A stretch of 64,000 nt of DNA, taken from contig CAYFFW010000001.1 in NCBI GenBank assembly GCA_964342745.1, positions 1-64,000 on the forward strand. Reading direction: 5' to 3'. The stretch comes from AEGEAN-183 sp964342745 (GTDB taxonomy: Bacteria; Pseudomonadota; Gammaproteobacteria; Magnimaribacterales; Magnimaribacteraceae). The notes below the pieces were generated by a model. That model saw nothing but the letters and a program-made list of their open reading frames with translations, searched no databases and was not told where the DNA came from. Each line of letters opens with the position of its first letter. The first letter of the stretch is position 1. Position numbers and translations under genes: made by a program. Shown here one piece after another: positions 16,117-26,257 of this stretch.

Positions 16117-19100
16117 CTATCCAGCCTTTTTTTCCTTCTTATCTGTTTCTTGAAGTACTCTTTTATAATCAGTGGGCATAACTTTCTTAAATAGGATTAT
16201 TTCTTCCTTCCAATTAGATAAAATTTTCTTAGCTACTTCAGATTTCGTGTATTTTGAATGGTTCTCTATAAGAAGTTTTAATTCTTGTATATCCTCCTTG
16301 ATTTCTAAATTTTCCAATTCAAAAGTATCTAAATTACATAGTTCTTTAAAGTTATTTTGTGGGTCGTAAACATAAGCTATACCTCCGCTCATACCTGCCC
16401 CAAAGTTTCTACCGGTTGGACCTAGAATTACTGCTCTACCACCAGTCATGTATTCACAACCATGGTCACCAATGCCTTCAATTACAACTTTAGCCCCGCT
16501 ATTCCTTACACAGAATCTTTCAGCTGCAATTCCTCGAAAGTAGGCTTCTCCACCAGTGGCTCCATATAAGGCTACATTACCTATTAAGATATTTTCTTCT
16601 GATCTGAAGGGACTTTCTTTTGGAGGATAGATAATCAATTTACCTCCAGATAAACCTTTTCCAACATAATCATTTGCATCACCTTCTAATGTAATTGTTA
16701 TACCTTTAGTCAGCCAAGAAGCTAAACTCTGGCCAGCAGAGCCAGTTAATTTAATATTTATTGTGTCCTCAGGTAGTCCTTTATCCTCCCATACCTTTGA
16801 AACCTCATTAGATAAAATAGTACCTACAACTCTATTAGTATTTTTTATTGGAAGCTCAATGTTTACCTTTTCTCCTTTATTAATAGCTTCTTTACTTTGT
16901 TTAATTAATTCAAAGTCTAAGGCTTCATTTAAACCATGGTCTTGGTTTTGAGTGTGGTAGACCTCAGTATTATCAAAGATTATTTCTGCAGGATGAAGAA
17001 TACTAGAAAAATCTAGGCCATCTCTTTTCCAGTGATTAATAGCATCATCAACTTCTAAATAATCTACTCTACCTATCATTTCATTTACGGTTACAAATCC
17101 AAGCTTGGCCATGATCATTCTTAATTCTTTAGCTACCATAAAAAGGTAATTGATCACATGTTCTGGTTCTCCTTTAAATTTTTTCCTCAACTCTTTATCT
17201 TGAGTAGCAATTCCTACGGGGCAGGTATTCAAATGGCATTTCCTCATCATTATGCACCCAAGAGTTACTAAAGGCGCAGTGGCAAAACCAAACTCTTCAG
17301 CACCCAGTAATGCTGCTATAGCAACGTCTCTCCCAGTTTTAATTTGACCATCAGTTTGTAGTACGACTCGGGAACGTAAGTTATTCATTACTAGAGTTTG
17401 ATGAGTCTCAGCTATCCCTAATTCCCATGGTAGTCCAGCATGTTTAATAGATGTTAAAGGGGAAGCTCCTGTTCCTCCATCGTGACCAGCTATAACTAGA
17501 TGGTCTGTTTTAGCTTTGACAACACCCGCAGCTATGGTTCCAACTCCTATTTCAGAAACTAGCTTTACACTTATCCTTGCTTTTCTATTAGCATTTTTCA
17601 GATCGTGTATGAGTTGTGCAATATCTTCAATTGAGTAAATGTCATGATGAGGAGGAGGACTGATTAATCCTACCCCGGGAGTTGAGTGTCTAATCTTAGC
17701 TATGTAATCATCAACCTTTCTTCCGGGTAATTCACCTCCTTCACCAGGTTTTGCTCCTTGAGCAATCTTTATTTGAAGTTCATCTGAATTAGTTAAGTAC
17801 CACATAGTTACCCCAAACCTTCCTGAGGCTACTTGTTTAATAGCAGAACGCTTAGAAAGACCATCTTTTTGGGGTTTGTACCTAATAGGGTCCTCTCCAC
17901 CTTCACCGGTATTTGATTTGCCACCTAATTTATTCATTGCTATAGCAAGAGATTCATGAGCTTCTGTAGATATCGAACCCAAACTCATAGCTCCAGTAGC
18001 AAAACGTTTAACGATTTCTTTTTCAGATTCCACTTTACTCAAATCCAAAGCTTTCTTAGCATACTTAAATTTTAATAATCCTCTTAAAGTACTATCTTTG
18101 GTTGTCTGTTGGTTTGCGTAATTCGAGAACTTCCAATACGAATCTTCATCATTACTTCTTGCTGCTTGCTGCAGATCAGAAATAGATTCTGGGTCCCACA
18201 TATGTGAATCTCCACCTTGTCTCCAATGAAAGTCTCCTGGGTTAGGAAGAACTTCAATATTCTTTGAATTATTCAAAGGAAAACCTAGTTCATGTCTTCT
18301 TTCCATTTCATTGACTAGGATATCGAAATTAACACCTTGAACGCGACTTGCCGTCCCAGGAAAACATTTTTTAATGATTTCATCAGCTAGTCCAACAGCC
18401 TCAAATATTTGGGCTCCTTTATAAGATTGCAGAGTAGAAATACCCATTTTAGCCATAACCTTAAGGATACCTTTAGCAACACCCTTCTTATAGGCATTAA
18501 CCATTTCATAAAATGAAATCTTATCCAAGAGACCATCTTGTCTGGCTTGCCATAAAGATTCAAATGCCATGTACGGGTTGATAGCATCAGCTCCATAACC
18601 AATTAACAAGCAATGATGGTGAACTTCCCTAGCTTCTCCTGTTTCTATAATAATGCCAATTCTAGTTCTCTTTTCTTCATTGATTAAATGGTGATGAACT
18701 GTAGAGCATGCCAACAAAGAACTAAGTGCAATTCTCTCAGGGCCTAATTTTCTATCCGATAAAACAATAAACGAATACCCTTGATTGATAGCTTCTTCTG
18801 ATTCTTTACAAATTCTATCCAAAGCTGAAAGCATTTTTTCTTTATTACCATTCTCTTTTTTATAAGTAATATCTATAGTTCTAGTTTTCCATCCGTGAGT
18901 TTTTAGACTTTCTATACTGGTTAGCTCACTATCAGAAATTATTGGATTCTTAAGTTTTAATCGATGAGCATTTTCAGGAACACATGAAAGAAGGTTTCCT
19001 TCAGGCCCAATTAGACATTCTAGAGACATAATCACTTCTTCTCTTATGGAATCTATCGCTGGGTTTGTTACTTGCGCAAATAGTTGTTTGAAGTAATCAA

Positions 19101-20667
19101 AAATGAGTCTCGGTTTATCAGATAAACAAGCTAATGCTGCGTCATTACCCATTGATCCTAAAGGGTCTCTTAGTTCTTTCACTAATGGTAAAAGCATAAA
19201 CTGCATAGTTTCAACTGTGTAACCAAAGGCTTTCATTCTTGAAATTAAGTCTTTAGATAGTTCAGGACTAGAGGCTTCTTTATTTGTTATTTCTTCAAGG
19301 GATACTACTTGATCTTCTATCCACTTTTTAAATGGATTAGCTTTGTATATTTTTGCTTTTATTTCTTCATCAGGAATCATCTTGCCTTCTTCAAAATCTA
19401 TAAGAAACATTTTTCCAGGCTGGAGCCTGCCTTTCATCAATACATTTTTAGGCTCAACAGGAAGAACACCAACTTCGGAAGCCATTATTACCTTGTCATC
19501 CTTAGTTACATAATATCTACTTGGCCTAAGACCATTTCTATCTAGAACTGCTCCTATATAATTTCCGTCAGTAAATACTATTGATGCAGGACCATCCCAT
19601 GGCTCCATTAGAGAAGAAGAATACTCATAGAAAGCTCTTTTTTCTTTGTCCATAAGATGATTTGATTGCCAGGCTTCTGGAATCATCATCATTACTGATT
19701 CCTGTAAAGTTCTTCCAGTTAACATTAGAAATTCAAGGATGTTATCAAAATTTCCAGAATCAGAACTATCAGGTTCAGCTACTGGAAATAAGTTCTTAAG
19801 CTTATCTCCAAATAGACTGCTTTTGGCTACGCCTTGTCTAGCACTGATAAGATTTACATTGCCTTTTAAGGTATTTATCTCACCGTTATGGCACATGTAT
19901 CTATTGGGTTGAGCTCTATCCCAAGATGGAAAAGTGTTAGTACTAAACCTTGAGTGAACCATTGCCAAGTGAGTTTCAAAACTCTTTTGTTCTAAATCAG
20001 GATAAAAAGGAAAAAGTTGTGAGGGGGTGAGCATGCCTTTATAGACAATAACTTTAGAAGAAAGACTGCAGGCAAAAAGTAAGTTAGCTTGGGAAAGGTC
20101 TTTATTTGATCTCAGATTACGACTGAACTGCTTTCTTATTAAGTAAAGTTTCCTTTCGAACTCTTCTTGGTCAATACCATCAGAAGATTCTATAAACACT
20201 TGTTCTATTGTAGGTTGAGAGAGTCTTGCAGCTGGTCCTACATCAGCTTTGTCAGGATCGACTGGGACTTGTCTCCATCCCAATAAAATTTGATTCTCTA
20301 GATCTATTACCTTTTGAATTTCTTTTTTACATATTTCTTGTTCTTTCTTATTTTGAGGTAGAAATATATTACCAACCGCATAAGAACCTTTTTTTGGTAA
20401 ATTTATCCCAATGTCATTAGATATTTTTTGGAAGAAGTTATCTGGTAAGGCTACCAGAATTCCCGCACCATCTCCTGTGTTTTCTTCAAATCCACAACCG
20501 CCCCTGTGATCCATTCTGGAATTAACTAAATAGGCATCTTCCATTATCTCCCTGGAAGGCTTGCCTTTAATATTCGCTACCATTCCAACACCACAAGAAT
20601 CCTTCTCATAGGCAGGATCATAAAGTCCTGTTTTCTTAGGAAATGTTAGTAATTCTTTAGTTTCCAT
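16117..20667 (-). CDS. gltB: Glutamate synthase (NADPH) large subunit
   Basis: Converts 2-oxoglutarate and glutamine to two glutamates. The 1516-residue protein begins with a short propeptide; Cys25 (KDSCGVGM) is the Ntn glutaminase nucleophile after cleavage. Further signs are the class-II amidotransferase MDHRGGCGFEENTGDGAG, the FMN-binding synthase domain (STGEGGEDPIRY-like SNTGEGGEDPIRY, KPGEGGELPGRKV, GHDGGTGASPLTSIKHAG), the 3Fe-4S Cys cluster CIMMRKCHLNTCPVG, and the C-terminal beta-helix. A 129-base leader separates it from aroB; ATTCTA at 20697-20702 (TAGAAT on the minus strand) is a weak -10 candidate. With glnK-amtB elsewhere in the window it forms the ammonium assimilation arm. 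Confidence 0.97.
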   Translation of the reverse strand: METKELLTFPKKTGLYDPAYEKDSCGVGMVANIKGKPSREIMEDAYLVNSRMDHRGGCGFEENTGDGAGILVALPDNFFQKISNDIGINLPKKGSYAVGNIFLPQNKKEQEICKKEIQKVIDLENQILLGWRQVPVDPDKADVGPAARLSQPTIEQVFIESSDGIDQEEFERKLYLIRKQFSRNLRSNKDLSQANLLFACSLSSKVIVYKGMLTPSQLFPFYPDLEQKSFETHLAMVHSRFSTNTFPSWDRAQPNRYMCHNGEINTLKGNVNLISARQGVAKSSLFGDKLKNLFPVAEPDSSDSGNFDNILEFLMLTGRTLQESVMMMIPEAWQSNHLMDKEKRAFYEYSSSLMEPWDGPASIVFTDGNYIGAVLDRNGLRPSRYYVTKDDKVIMASEVGVLPVEPKNVLMKGRLQPGKMFLIDFEEGKMIPDEEIKAKIYKANPFKKWIEDQVVSLEEITNKEASSPELSKDLISRMKAFGYTVETMQFMLLPLVKELRDPLGSMGNDAALACLSDKPRLIFDYFKQLFAQVTNPAIDSIREEVIMSLECLIGPEGNLLSCVPENAHRLKLKNPIISDSELTSIESLKTHGWKTRTIDITYKKENGNKEKMLSALDRICKESEEAINQGYSFIVLSDRKLGPERIALSSLLACSTVHHHLINEEKRTRIGIIIETGEAREVHHHCLLIGYGADAINPYMAFESLWQARQDGLLDKISFYEMVNAYKKGVAKGILKVMAKMGISTLQSYKGAQIFEAVGLADEIIKKCFPGTASRVQGVNFDILVNEMERRHELGFPLNNSKNIEVLPNPGDFHWRQGGDSHMWDPESISDLQQAARSNDEDSYWKFSNYANQQTTKDSTLRGLLKFKYAKKALDLSKVESEKEIVKRFATGAMSLGSISTEAHESLAIAMNKLGGKSNTGEGGEDPIRYKPQKDGLSKRSAIKQVASGRFGVTMWYLTNSDELQIKIAQGAKPGEGGELPGRKVDDYIAKIRHSTPGVGLISPPPHHDIYSIEDIAQLIHDLKNANRKARISVKLVSEIGVGTIAAGVVKAKTDHLVIAGHDGGTGASPLTSIKHAGLPWELGIAETHQTLVMNNLRSRVVLQTDGQIKTGRDVAIAALLGAEEFGFATAPLVTLGCIMMRKCHLNTCPVGIATQDKELRKKFKGEPEHVINYLFMVAKELRMIMAKLGFVTVNEMIGRVDYLEVDDAINHWKRDGLDFSSILHPAEIIFDNTEVYHTQNQDHGLNEALDFELIKQSKEAINKGEKVNIELPIKNTNRVVGTILSNEVSKVWEDKGLPEDTINIKLTGSAGQSLASWLTKGITITLEGDANDYVGKGLSGGKLIIYPPKESPFRSEENILIGNVALYGATGGEAYFRGIAAERFCVRNSGAKVVIEGIGDHGCEYMTGGRAVILGPTGRNFGAGMSGGIAYVYDPQNNFKELCNLDTFELENLEIKEDIQELKLLIENHSKYTKSEVAKKILSNWKEEIILFKKVMPTDYKRVLQETDKKEKKAG

Positions 20668-20796
20668 TTTCCAACAATCTTTTTAAAGGGCGATAGATTC
20701 TACAGCAAAAAAATGCTTAAAATTTACCAATTTCTGGTTAAAACGCGAGGCAGACACTTAATTTTACCTTCTTAACTGATTTTAAGGAAATTAAGC

Positions 20797-21882
20797 TTAC
20801 GATAGGCTTGATTTAATGGCTTCTAAGACGATTTCTTTACTCAGGCCTTTTATCTTTTTTGCACTCCCAATTTTATCTAAAACAATGAAATTTAATTCAT
20901 TTCCCTCCTTTTTTTTATCAGATTGCATGGCAGAATAAAGGTCTTCTGGATCTATCTTAGATAAAGGGGATGTAATAATTCCAGCTGTGCTAAAAATTGA
21001 TTTAATTCTTCTAGAGTCTTTAGTAGGTAAGTTTGTCGAAAATTCAGAAAGTTTTGCTGCACATAAAATTCCTAAAGCCACAGCTTCTCCATGGTTATAT
21101 TGTTCATAACCACCTATTAACTCAAGGCCATGTCCAAAAGTATGACCAAAATTTAATATTGCTCTTATGCCTGACTCTTTTTCATCTTGTGAAACAATAT
21201 TAGATTTAATTTCAATAGAAGTTTTTATAGCTTCATTTATTAAGTTTTCTTTTAAACCTGCAATTCCATCAATATTTTCTTCTAGCCAAGTAAAATAGTT
21301 CTCATTTTCGATTATTCCGTGTTTTATCATCTCAACCATTCCTGATTTTATCTCCCTTGTTGACAGGGTTGAGAGAAAGCTTGTATCTATTATTACTTTA
21401 GAGGGTTGATGGAAAGATCCAATCATATTCTTTCCCATAGGATGATTGATTGCAGTTTTACCTCCCACAGATGCATCAACTTGGGCTAATAAGGTTGTTG
21501 GGACGAGCAAGAAATCAACCCCCCGTTGGTATGTAGCGGCAGCAAATCCACATAAATCGCAAACAATGCCTCCACCCAAACCAATTAATAAGCATTTTCT
21601 ACTAAATCCCTTATCTAATAAGAGGTTGTGGATTGCATCTACTGACTTTTGTGATTTATTTTCTTCAGAAGCTTCCACGCCAATAGAGATGTAATCACTT
21701 GCTAATGGTTTTATTAGGTTCTCTAGCTTCTCTAGAAGGTGGTTAGCATTTTGGTCATATACCAGAAGAACTTCTCTTGTTTCCTCAAAAAGGCATAACG
21801 AATCTTCCAAAAATATATTATGACCTATTTCAATGGAGTATGAATTCTCACTTAATGATACTTCGACTGTTTCTAAACGCAT
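20797..21882 (-). CDS. aroB: 3-dehydroquinate synthase
   Basis: Converts DAHP to 3-dehydroquinate, the second step of the shikimate pathway. At 361 residues it has family length. Visible blocks are the NAD-binding LIGLGGGIVCDLCGFAAATYQRGVDF region (split: GLGGGIVCDL and CGFAAATYQRG), VPTTLLAQVDASVGGKTAIN, GKNMIGSFHQP, and the metal-ligand segment NFGHTFGHGLE. It follows aroK by 7 bases, as is common in gammaproteobacteria. Confidence 0.96.
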   Translation of the reverse strand: MRLETVEVSLSENSYSIEIGHNIFLEDSLCLFEETREVLLVYDQNANHLLEKLENLIKPLASDYISIGVEASEENKSQKSVDAIHNLLLDKGFSRKCLLIGLGGGIVCDLCGFAAATYQRGVDFLLVPTTLLAQVDASVGGKTAINHPMGKNMIGSFHQPSKVIIDTSFLSTLSTREIKSGMVEMIKHGIIENENYFTWLEENIDGIAGLKENLINEAIKTSIEIKSNIVSQDEKESGIRAILNFGHTFGHGLELIGGYEQYNHGEAVALGILCAAKLSEFSTNLPTKDSRRIKSIFSTAGIITSPLSKIDPEDLYSAMQSDKKKEGNELNFIVLDKIGSAKKIKGLSKEIVLEAIKSSLS

Positions 21883-21889
21883 TTTTAAC

Positions 21890-22390
21890 TTATAGTTTTT
21901 CTATTATTTCATTAATTATCTGTTTTCTGTTTTTTTGTTTTTGTAGATCTATAGTTATGTCAGCTACTTCTTCATATAGAGGACTTCTTATTTTCATCAA
22001 AGATCTTAAGGTTTCTTCTTTATCCCCTGTAGTCAGTAGAGGTCTTTTTTTATCTTTTGAAGTTCTCTTTATTTGAAGACTCAATGGTATATTTAAATAA
22101 ACTACTTTTCCTTTTTTAGTCATTAAGCTCCTATTCAATTTCTTAATGATTATTCCACCACCAGTAGAAATAACTACATTTTCCATTTCTATAGATTCTT
22201 TAAGGGAAGAGCTTTCTCTTTCTCTAAATCCTTCCTCTCCTTCCACCTCAAATATCCAGGATATTTCTGCTCCTGCTTTCCTTTCAACCTCTTTATCAGT
22301 ATCAATAAAATCTAAGTTGAGTTTTTCGGCTAGCCTTTTTCCTAAAGTTGACTTGCCTGAAGCCATGGGACCCACTATAAATATACGCAT
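21890..22390 (-). CDS. aroK: Shikimate kinase
   Basis: Phosphorylates shikimate at the 3-OH using ATP. The 166-residue P-loop kinase has GPMASGKSTLGKRLA (Walker A, residues 7-21), the shikimate-binding DFIDTDKEVE and FRERESSSL, GGGII (substrate-binding) and a lid with RPLL. It begins 52 bases from the divergent PBP1A gene. In many gammaproteobacteria the pilMNOPQ operon lies between ponA and aroK; here it is absent. Confidence 0.94.
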   Translation of the reverse strand: MRIFIVGPMASGKSTLGKRLAEKLNLDFIDTDKEVERKAGAEISWIFEVEGEEGFRERESSSLKESIEMENVVISTGGGIIIKKLNRSLMTKKGKVVYLNIPLSLQIKRTSKDKKRPLLTTGDKEETLRSLMKIRSPLYEEVADITIDLQKQKNRKQIINEIIEKL

Positions 22391-22442
22391 GAGTTTATTA
22401 TATCTTTACCATAGTCGAGTCGAATACAATTGATGATGTTTG

Positions 22443-24794
22443 ATGAAAGTATTTATAAATAATTTTTATTTACGATCCGGGCTGCTAATTATTGCTTTGG
22501 GTTTAGCTTTTATTAGCAGCTTAAGTATATATGTTTCAGAAAAGCTTCCAGAAGCCCAAGAGATTAGAGATATTGAATTACAGATTCCTTTAAAAATATT
22601 TACTTCAGATCAAAAGCTTATAGGCGAGTTTGGAGAAAAGAGAAGGTCAGCAGTTAATTTCAATGATATACCTCCTTATTTTGTCAGAGCTGTTCTAGCA
22701 GCTGAAGATGATGAATTCTTTTCCCATTCTGGGGTAAGTTATTCAGGCCTACTAAGATCTTTATTTAGGTTAATAATATCAGGGGAGGTTCAAGGAGGAG
22801 GAAGCACTATCACTATGCAGGTTGCAGGAAACTATCTAACTGGCAGAGACATAAATCTATTTAGAAAGATAAAAGATATTTTCCTAGCTTATAGACTAGA
22901 AAGCATTTATACCAAAGAAGAAATATTTGAGTTTTATGTAAATAGAATTTTTTTAGGGAATAGAGCATACGGAATAGCTTCCGCTAGTGAGGTTTATTAC
23001 GGTACTTCTATTGAAAACCTAAATATCGCTCAATGGGCAATGATAGCTGGGTTACCAAAAGCTCCGTCTTCGATGAATCCTCTCGCAAATCCCAGAAGAG
23101 CCCTGATCAGGAGGAATTGGATCCTAACAAGAATGCTAGATTTAGGGTATTTGTATGAAGAGCAGTACAAGCTAGCCATAAAAGCTCCTATTTCTGCAAC
23201 TTATCATGGCTTGGTATCAGAAGTAAATGCACCTTATTTAGCTGAGACGATAAGGAGGTTTATGGTGCGAGAATATGGGTTAGATGCCTATAAGGAGGGC
23301 CTAGAGGTTTATACTACTTTGGATTCTAAATTGCAGAATTACGCTGTTTCTTCGTTAAAAAATGGATTAGAAACCTATGATAAAAGGCACGGATTCAGGA
23401 AACCTCTCAACCGTAAAGATTTATTTCCCGAAACGTTTTTTGATCAAGATTTAAGAATACGCTTACGCTTAATCAATTCAAGTTCTATATTTCCAGTAGG
23501 TATATCGGAAGTTCCTGAAGACGAGCCATTAGAATTTGTTTATAACTTTTTAAATGAAATCACTACGACTGATAATAAATTTCCAGCTTTTGTAATATCA
23601 TCAAAAGATAAATTAATAGCTCTATCCAGTGATAGGAAGGTTTTTAGATTGGAATGGACTTCAAATTTAAGTTGGGCAAGACCATTCATAACTGAAGATC
23701 AAAGAGGACCAAAACCAAAAGCTTATTCAGATATCTTAAAAGAAGGTGATTTAATTTGGTTGGAAAAAAACAAAATTAATTCTAAGATTTCTTTAACACA
23801 GATTCCTGAAGTTCAAGGGTCTCTAGTTGCGATAAATCCAGAAAATGGAGGAGTTAAGGCTTTGGTGGGTGGTTATGATTTCTTTCTCAGTAAATACAAC
23901 AGAGCGACACAATCTTCCCCTTTGCTTGGTTCAAATTATAAGCCCTTTTTATACGCTGCAGCCTTAGATTCTGGTTTGACAGCCTCGACTTTAATAAATG
24001 ATGCACCAATTGTATTTGAAGATAAGGCTCTTGAAGATAAATGGAGACCTCGTAATGCAAGTGGAAGATTCTATGGTCCTACCAGATTAAGGGAGGGGTT
24101 ACTGCAGAGTAGGAATCTTGTATCCATCAGGTTATTAAGGGAAGTTGGTATTGAAAGAGTGCAACGTTACTCAGCTAACTTTGGGTTTGTAACAGATTCT
24201 TTGCCTTCAGACCTCTCTCTTGCACTGGGCACAGCCACTTTAAGTCCCATAAAAAATGCTGCTGCTTATAGTGTTTTCGCTAATGGAGGAAGATTCAATG
24301 AACCTTTTTTTATATCTAGAATTACTGAAAGGTCAGGAAAAGTTATATTCGAACATAAACAGCAGGAATATAAACAAGTTATAGATCCTAGAGTGGCCTT
24401 TATCGTTAAGGATATTTTACAAGAAGCTGCCAGAAGAGGAACTGCAAGGAAGGTAGCTGAACTTGGGCGAGGAGACTTGGCTGGAAAAACAGGTACAACC
24501 AATGAGGCAGAGAGCACTTGGTTTACAGGATTTAATGAGTCATTAGTTACTAGTGTTTGGGTAGGGTTTGACCAACCTAAAAGCTTAGGGAATAGAGAAT
24601 TTGGTAGTTCTACTGCCCTTCCTATCTGGATAGATTTTATGAAACCAAACTTAGATCTTTTACCTAAAAATTCGGGCTTTCCGCCTGAAGGCTTAGTCAG
24701 TATAAAGATAGATCGTAAGACTGGACTAAAGTCATCTAGTAATTCTAGAAATACCATATTTGAGTATTTCCTAGAGGAGCAACTACCTAGGTGA
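22443..24794 (+). CDS. mrcA: Penicillin-binding protein 1A (class A)
   Basis: Bifunctional peptidoglycan glycosyltransferase/transpeptidase anchored in the inner membrane. Start ATG 22443 (783 residues); an in-frame TTG directly precedes it. A transmembrane helix spans about residues 11-31. Glycosyltransferase motifs are AAEDDEFFSHSG (86-97) and GGGSTITMQVAGN (118-130); the basic residue usual before the final Asn is Gly here. The transpeptidase domain has LLGSNYKPFLYAAAL (SxxK), LLQSRNLVSIRLL (SxN) and LAGKTGTTNEAES (KTG). It has the long OB-fold insert typical of proteobacterial PBP1A. Divergent from aroK. Confidence 0.94.
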   Translation: MKVFINNFYLRSGLLIIALGLAFISSLSIYVSEKLPEAQEIRDIELQIPLKIFTSDQKLIGEFGEKRRSAVNFNDIPPYFVRAVLAAEDDEFFSHSGVSYSGLLRSLFRLIISGEVQGGGSTITMQVAGNYLTGRDINLFRKIKDIFLAYRLESIYTKEEIFEFYVNRIFLGNRAYGIASASEVYYGTSIENLNIAQWAMIAGLPKAPSSMNPLANPRRALIRRNWILTRMLDLGYLYEEQYKLAIKAPISATYHGLVSEVNAPYLAETIRRFMVREYGLDAYKEGLEVYTTLDSKLQNYAVSSLKNGLETYDKRHGFRKPLNRKDLFPETFFDQDLRIRLRLINSSSIFPVGISEVPEDEPLEFVYNFLNEITTTDNKFPAFVISSKDKLIALSSDRKVFRLEWTSNLSWARPFITEDQRGPKPKAYSDILKEGDLIWLEKNKINSKISLTQIPEVQGSLVAINPENGGVKALVGGYDFFLSKYNRATQSSPLLGSNYKPFLYAAALDSGLTASTLINDAPIVFEDKALEDKWRPRNASGRFYGPTRLREGLLQSRNLVSIRLLREVGIERVQRYSANFGFVTDSLPSDLSLALGTATLSPIKNAAAYSVFANGGRFNEPFFISRITERSGKVIFEHKQQEYKQVIDPRVAFIVKDILQEAARRGTARKVAELGRGDLAGKTGTTNEAESTWFTGFNESLVTSVWVGFDQPKSLGNREFGSSTALPIWIDFMKPNLDLLPKNSGFPPEGLVSIKIDRKTGLKSSSNSRNTIFEYFLEEQLPR

Positions 24795-25379
24795 CTATTT
24801 AATTAGAGATTGAGTTAGGAAGTTAGCTTGATCAGAGATCCTTTGAGAAGGCTTTACAGTAAAACCAGACCTTACGAACTGTTGAATTTCACCTTCAACA
24901 AAAGCTAAAAGCAAGTTCGCACTAGAAGCAGAACTTAGAACTAATTTTTTTTTAGTTTTCTGTTCATATTTTTGAAGATTCTGTTTTATCTGAAGTTCTA
25001 TTTTCGAAAACATCTGTCCAATCCTATTGTCTAAACTAGCCTCATCTACGGAAAAGGCTTCTCTTGTTAAAAGCCTAGCTAGACCAGGGTTTTTTTCACT
25101 AAACGAAACCAAAAGGATCATTATCCTTGTTACTTTAGTTAAAAAATCTTCTTCAGTAGAATTTATGTCCCCTATTAAATCAAATATGCTCTGTTCACAA
25201 AAATCAACTAGCCCTTCATAAATTTTTCTTTTACTTGGGAAATGACGATATATAGCCGCTTCGGTAATACCACACTCATTAGCCAATGAAGCAGTTGTTA
25301 CTTTAACCGGACCCTTAGCTTGCAGCATTTTTGCCAAATTTTGCATTATGTCTAATTGCCTTGGTTTTAATTGTTCCAT
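24795..25379 (-). CDS. slmA: Nucleoid occlusion factor SlmA (TetR fold)
   Basis: SlmA binds chromosomal sites and blocks FtsZ assembly over the nucleoid. The HTH region ITEAAIYRHFPSKRKIYEGL and the segment FSEKNPGLARLLTREA align closely with E. coli SlmA (VSEAALYRHFPSK, NPGLTRILTGHA), as does the C-terminal FVEGEIQQFVRSGF. Start: ATG 25379 gives 194 residues; an upstream in-frame TTG at 25385 overlaps the argB stop. The argB-slmA neighbourhood is the usual one for SlmA, supporting this over a generic TetR repressor. Its 3' end abuts the end of the convergent PBP1A gene. Confidence 0.9.
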   Translation of the reverse strand: MEQLKPRQLDIMQNLAKMLQAKGPVKVTTASLANECGITEAAIYRHFPSKRKIYEGLVDFCEQSIFDLIGDINSTEEDFLTKVTRIMILLVSFSEKNPGLARLLTREAFSVDEASLDNRIGQMFSKIELQIKQNLQKYEQKTKKKLVLSSASSANLLLAFVEGEIQQFVRSGFTVKPSQRISDQANFLTQSLIK

Positions 25380-25381
25380 AA

Positions 25382-26254
25382 TCAAAGATCAGAAGAAATC
25401 ATTGTTCCTATCCCTTCGTCCGTTAATACTTCTAATAATACAGCATGAGGTAACCTTCCATCGATAATATGACACGATTTAACCCCCGAAGATATTGCTT
25501 CTATAGAAGATTCAAGTTTTGGCCTCATTCCACCATCAACTACACCTATAGATACTGCAGAAAGAGCTCTTTTTTTATTCATCCTAGATATCAGTGTTCC
25601 CTTTTTATTTTTTATACCCTCAACATCTGTCAGCAGAATTAATTTCTCAGACTTAAGGGAAGATGCAATTTTCCCGGCAACTAAATCTGCATTTATATTA
25701 AGGCAAGCACCTTGTCTGTTAAATCCTAGAGGAGAGATAACCGGAATATATCCTTTAGCTATTTTTCTTTTTATCTCCTGGTTTTTTATAGAATCTACTT
25801 TACCAACTAAACCTAAGTCCTTTGCTTCTTTTATCTTTAATTTAGAAGCTTTTATTATTTTTTTATTTAATCTAGACATGCTAAATGCAGCTGCACCATT
25901 CTTTTTTATTAATTCCACAATCTCGTTATTAATTTCTTTGCCTAAGATATTTTTTACAACTTTCATAGTTTTTGAATCAGTTATTCGAAAACCAGAGATA
26001 AAAGAAGTTTTAATTCCTTGTCTACTTAATTCTTTACCAATCTGTGGGCCTCCCCCATGAACTATCACGGGGTTCATTCCAACTAACTTCATCAGAGCGA
26101 TATCCCTTGCAAATCCCTCTTTCAAAGTTTTTTTAGACATAGCAGCACCACCATATTTAATGACAATGGTTTTGCCAAAGAATCTTTGTATATATGGAAG
26201 GCCTTCACTTAATACTGAGGCTATGTTTTGTGCTTGAGCTTTATTTATAGACAT
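25382..26254 (-). CDS. argB: Acetylglutamate kinase
   Basis: Phosphorylates N-acetylglutamate in arginine synthesis. The 290-residue amino-acid kinase has IVIKYGGAAMSK near the N terminus, VIVHGGGPQIGKEL, the GFRITDSKTMKVV block, NINADLVAGKIASSL and a C-terminal GGMRPKLESSIEA. Length fits the family. It lies 3 bases after algC and 2 bases before the slmA ATG, so the three genes are probably one transcript. It is the only arginine gene in the window. Confidence 0.95.
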   Translation of the reverse strand: MSINKAQAQNIASVLSEGLPYIQRFFGKTIVIKYGGAAMSKKTLKEGFARDIALMKLVGMNPVIVHGGGPQIGKELSRQGIKTSFISGFRITDSKTMKVVKNILGKEINNEIVELIKKNGAAAFSMSRLNKKIIKASKLKIKEAKDLGLVGKVDSIKNQEIKRKIAKGYIPVISPLGFNRQGACLNINADLVAGKIASSLKSEKLILLTDVEGIKNKKGTLISRMNKKRALSAVSIGVVDGGMRPKLESSIEAISSGVKSCHIIDGRLPHAVLLEVLTDEGIGTMISSDL

Positions 26255-26257
26255 AGA

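Noticed and set aside
20668..20796. Riboswitch or small RNA in the gltB leader
   Set aside because: Only 129 bases, AT-rich, no stable paired core recognised by eye; only a weak -10 candidate.
21777..22076. Hydrophobic 99-codon plus-strand frame over aroB/aroK
   Set aside because: Looks like a membrane protein only because antisense of Lys/Asn/Glu-rich coding gives Phe/Leu/Ser codons; it spans two real genes.
24266..24757. 163-codon open frame antisense to the PBP1A gene
   Set aside because: Fully opposite the transpeptidase domain with KTG and SxN motifs; the antisense product has low-complexity Ser/Leu-rich sequence with no domain.
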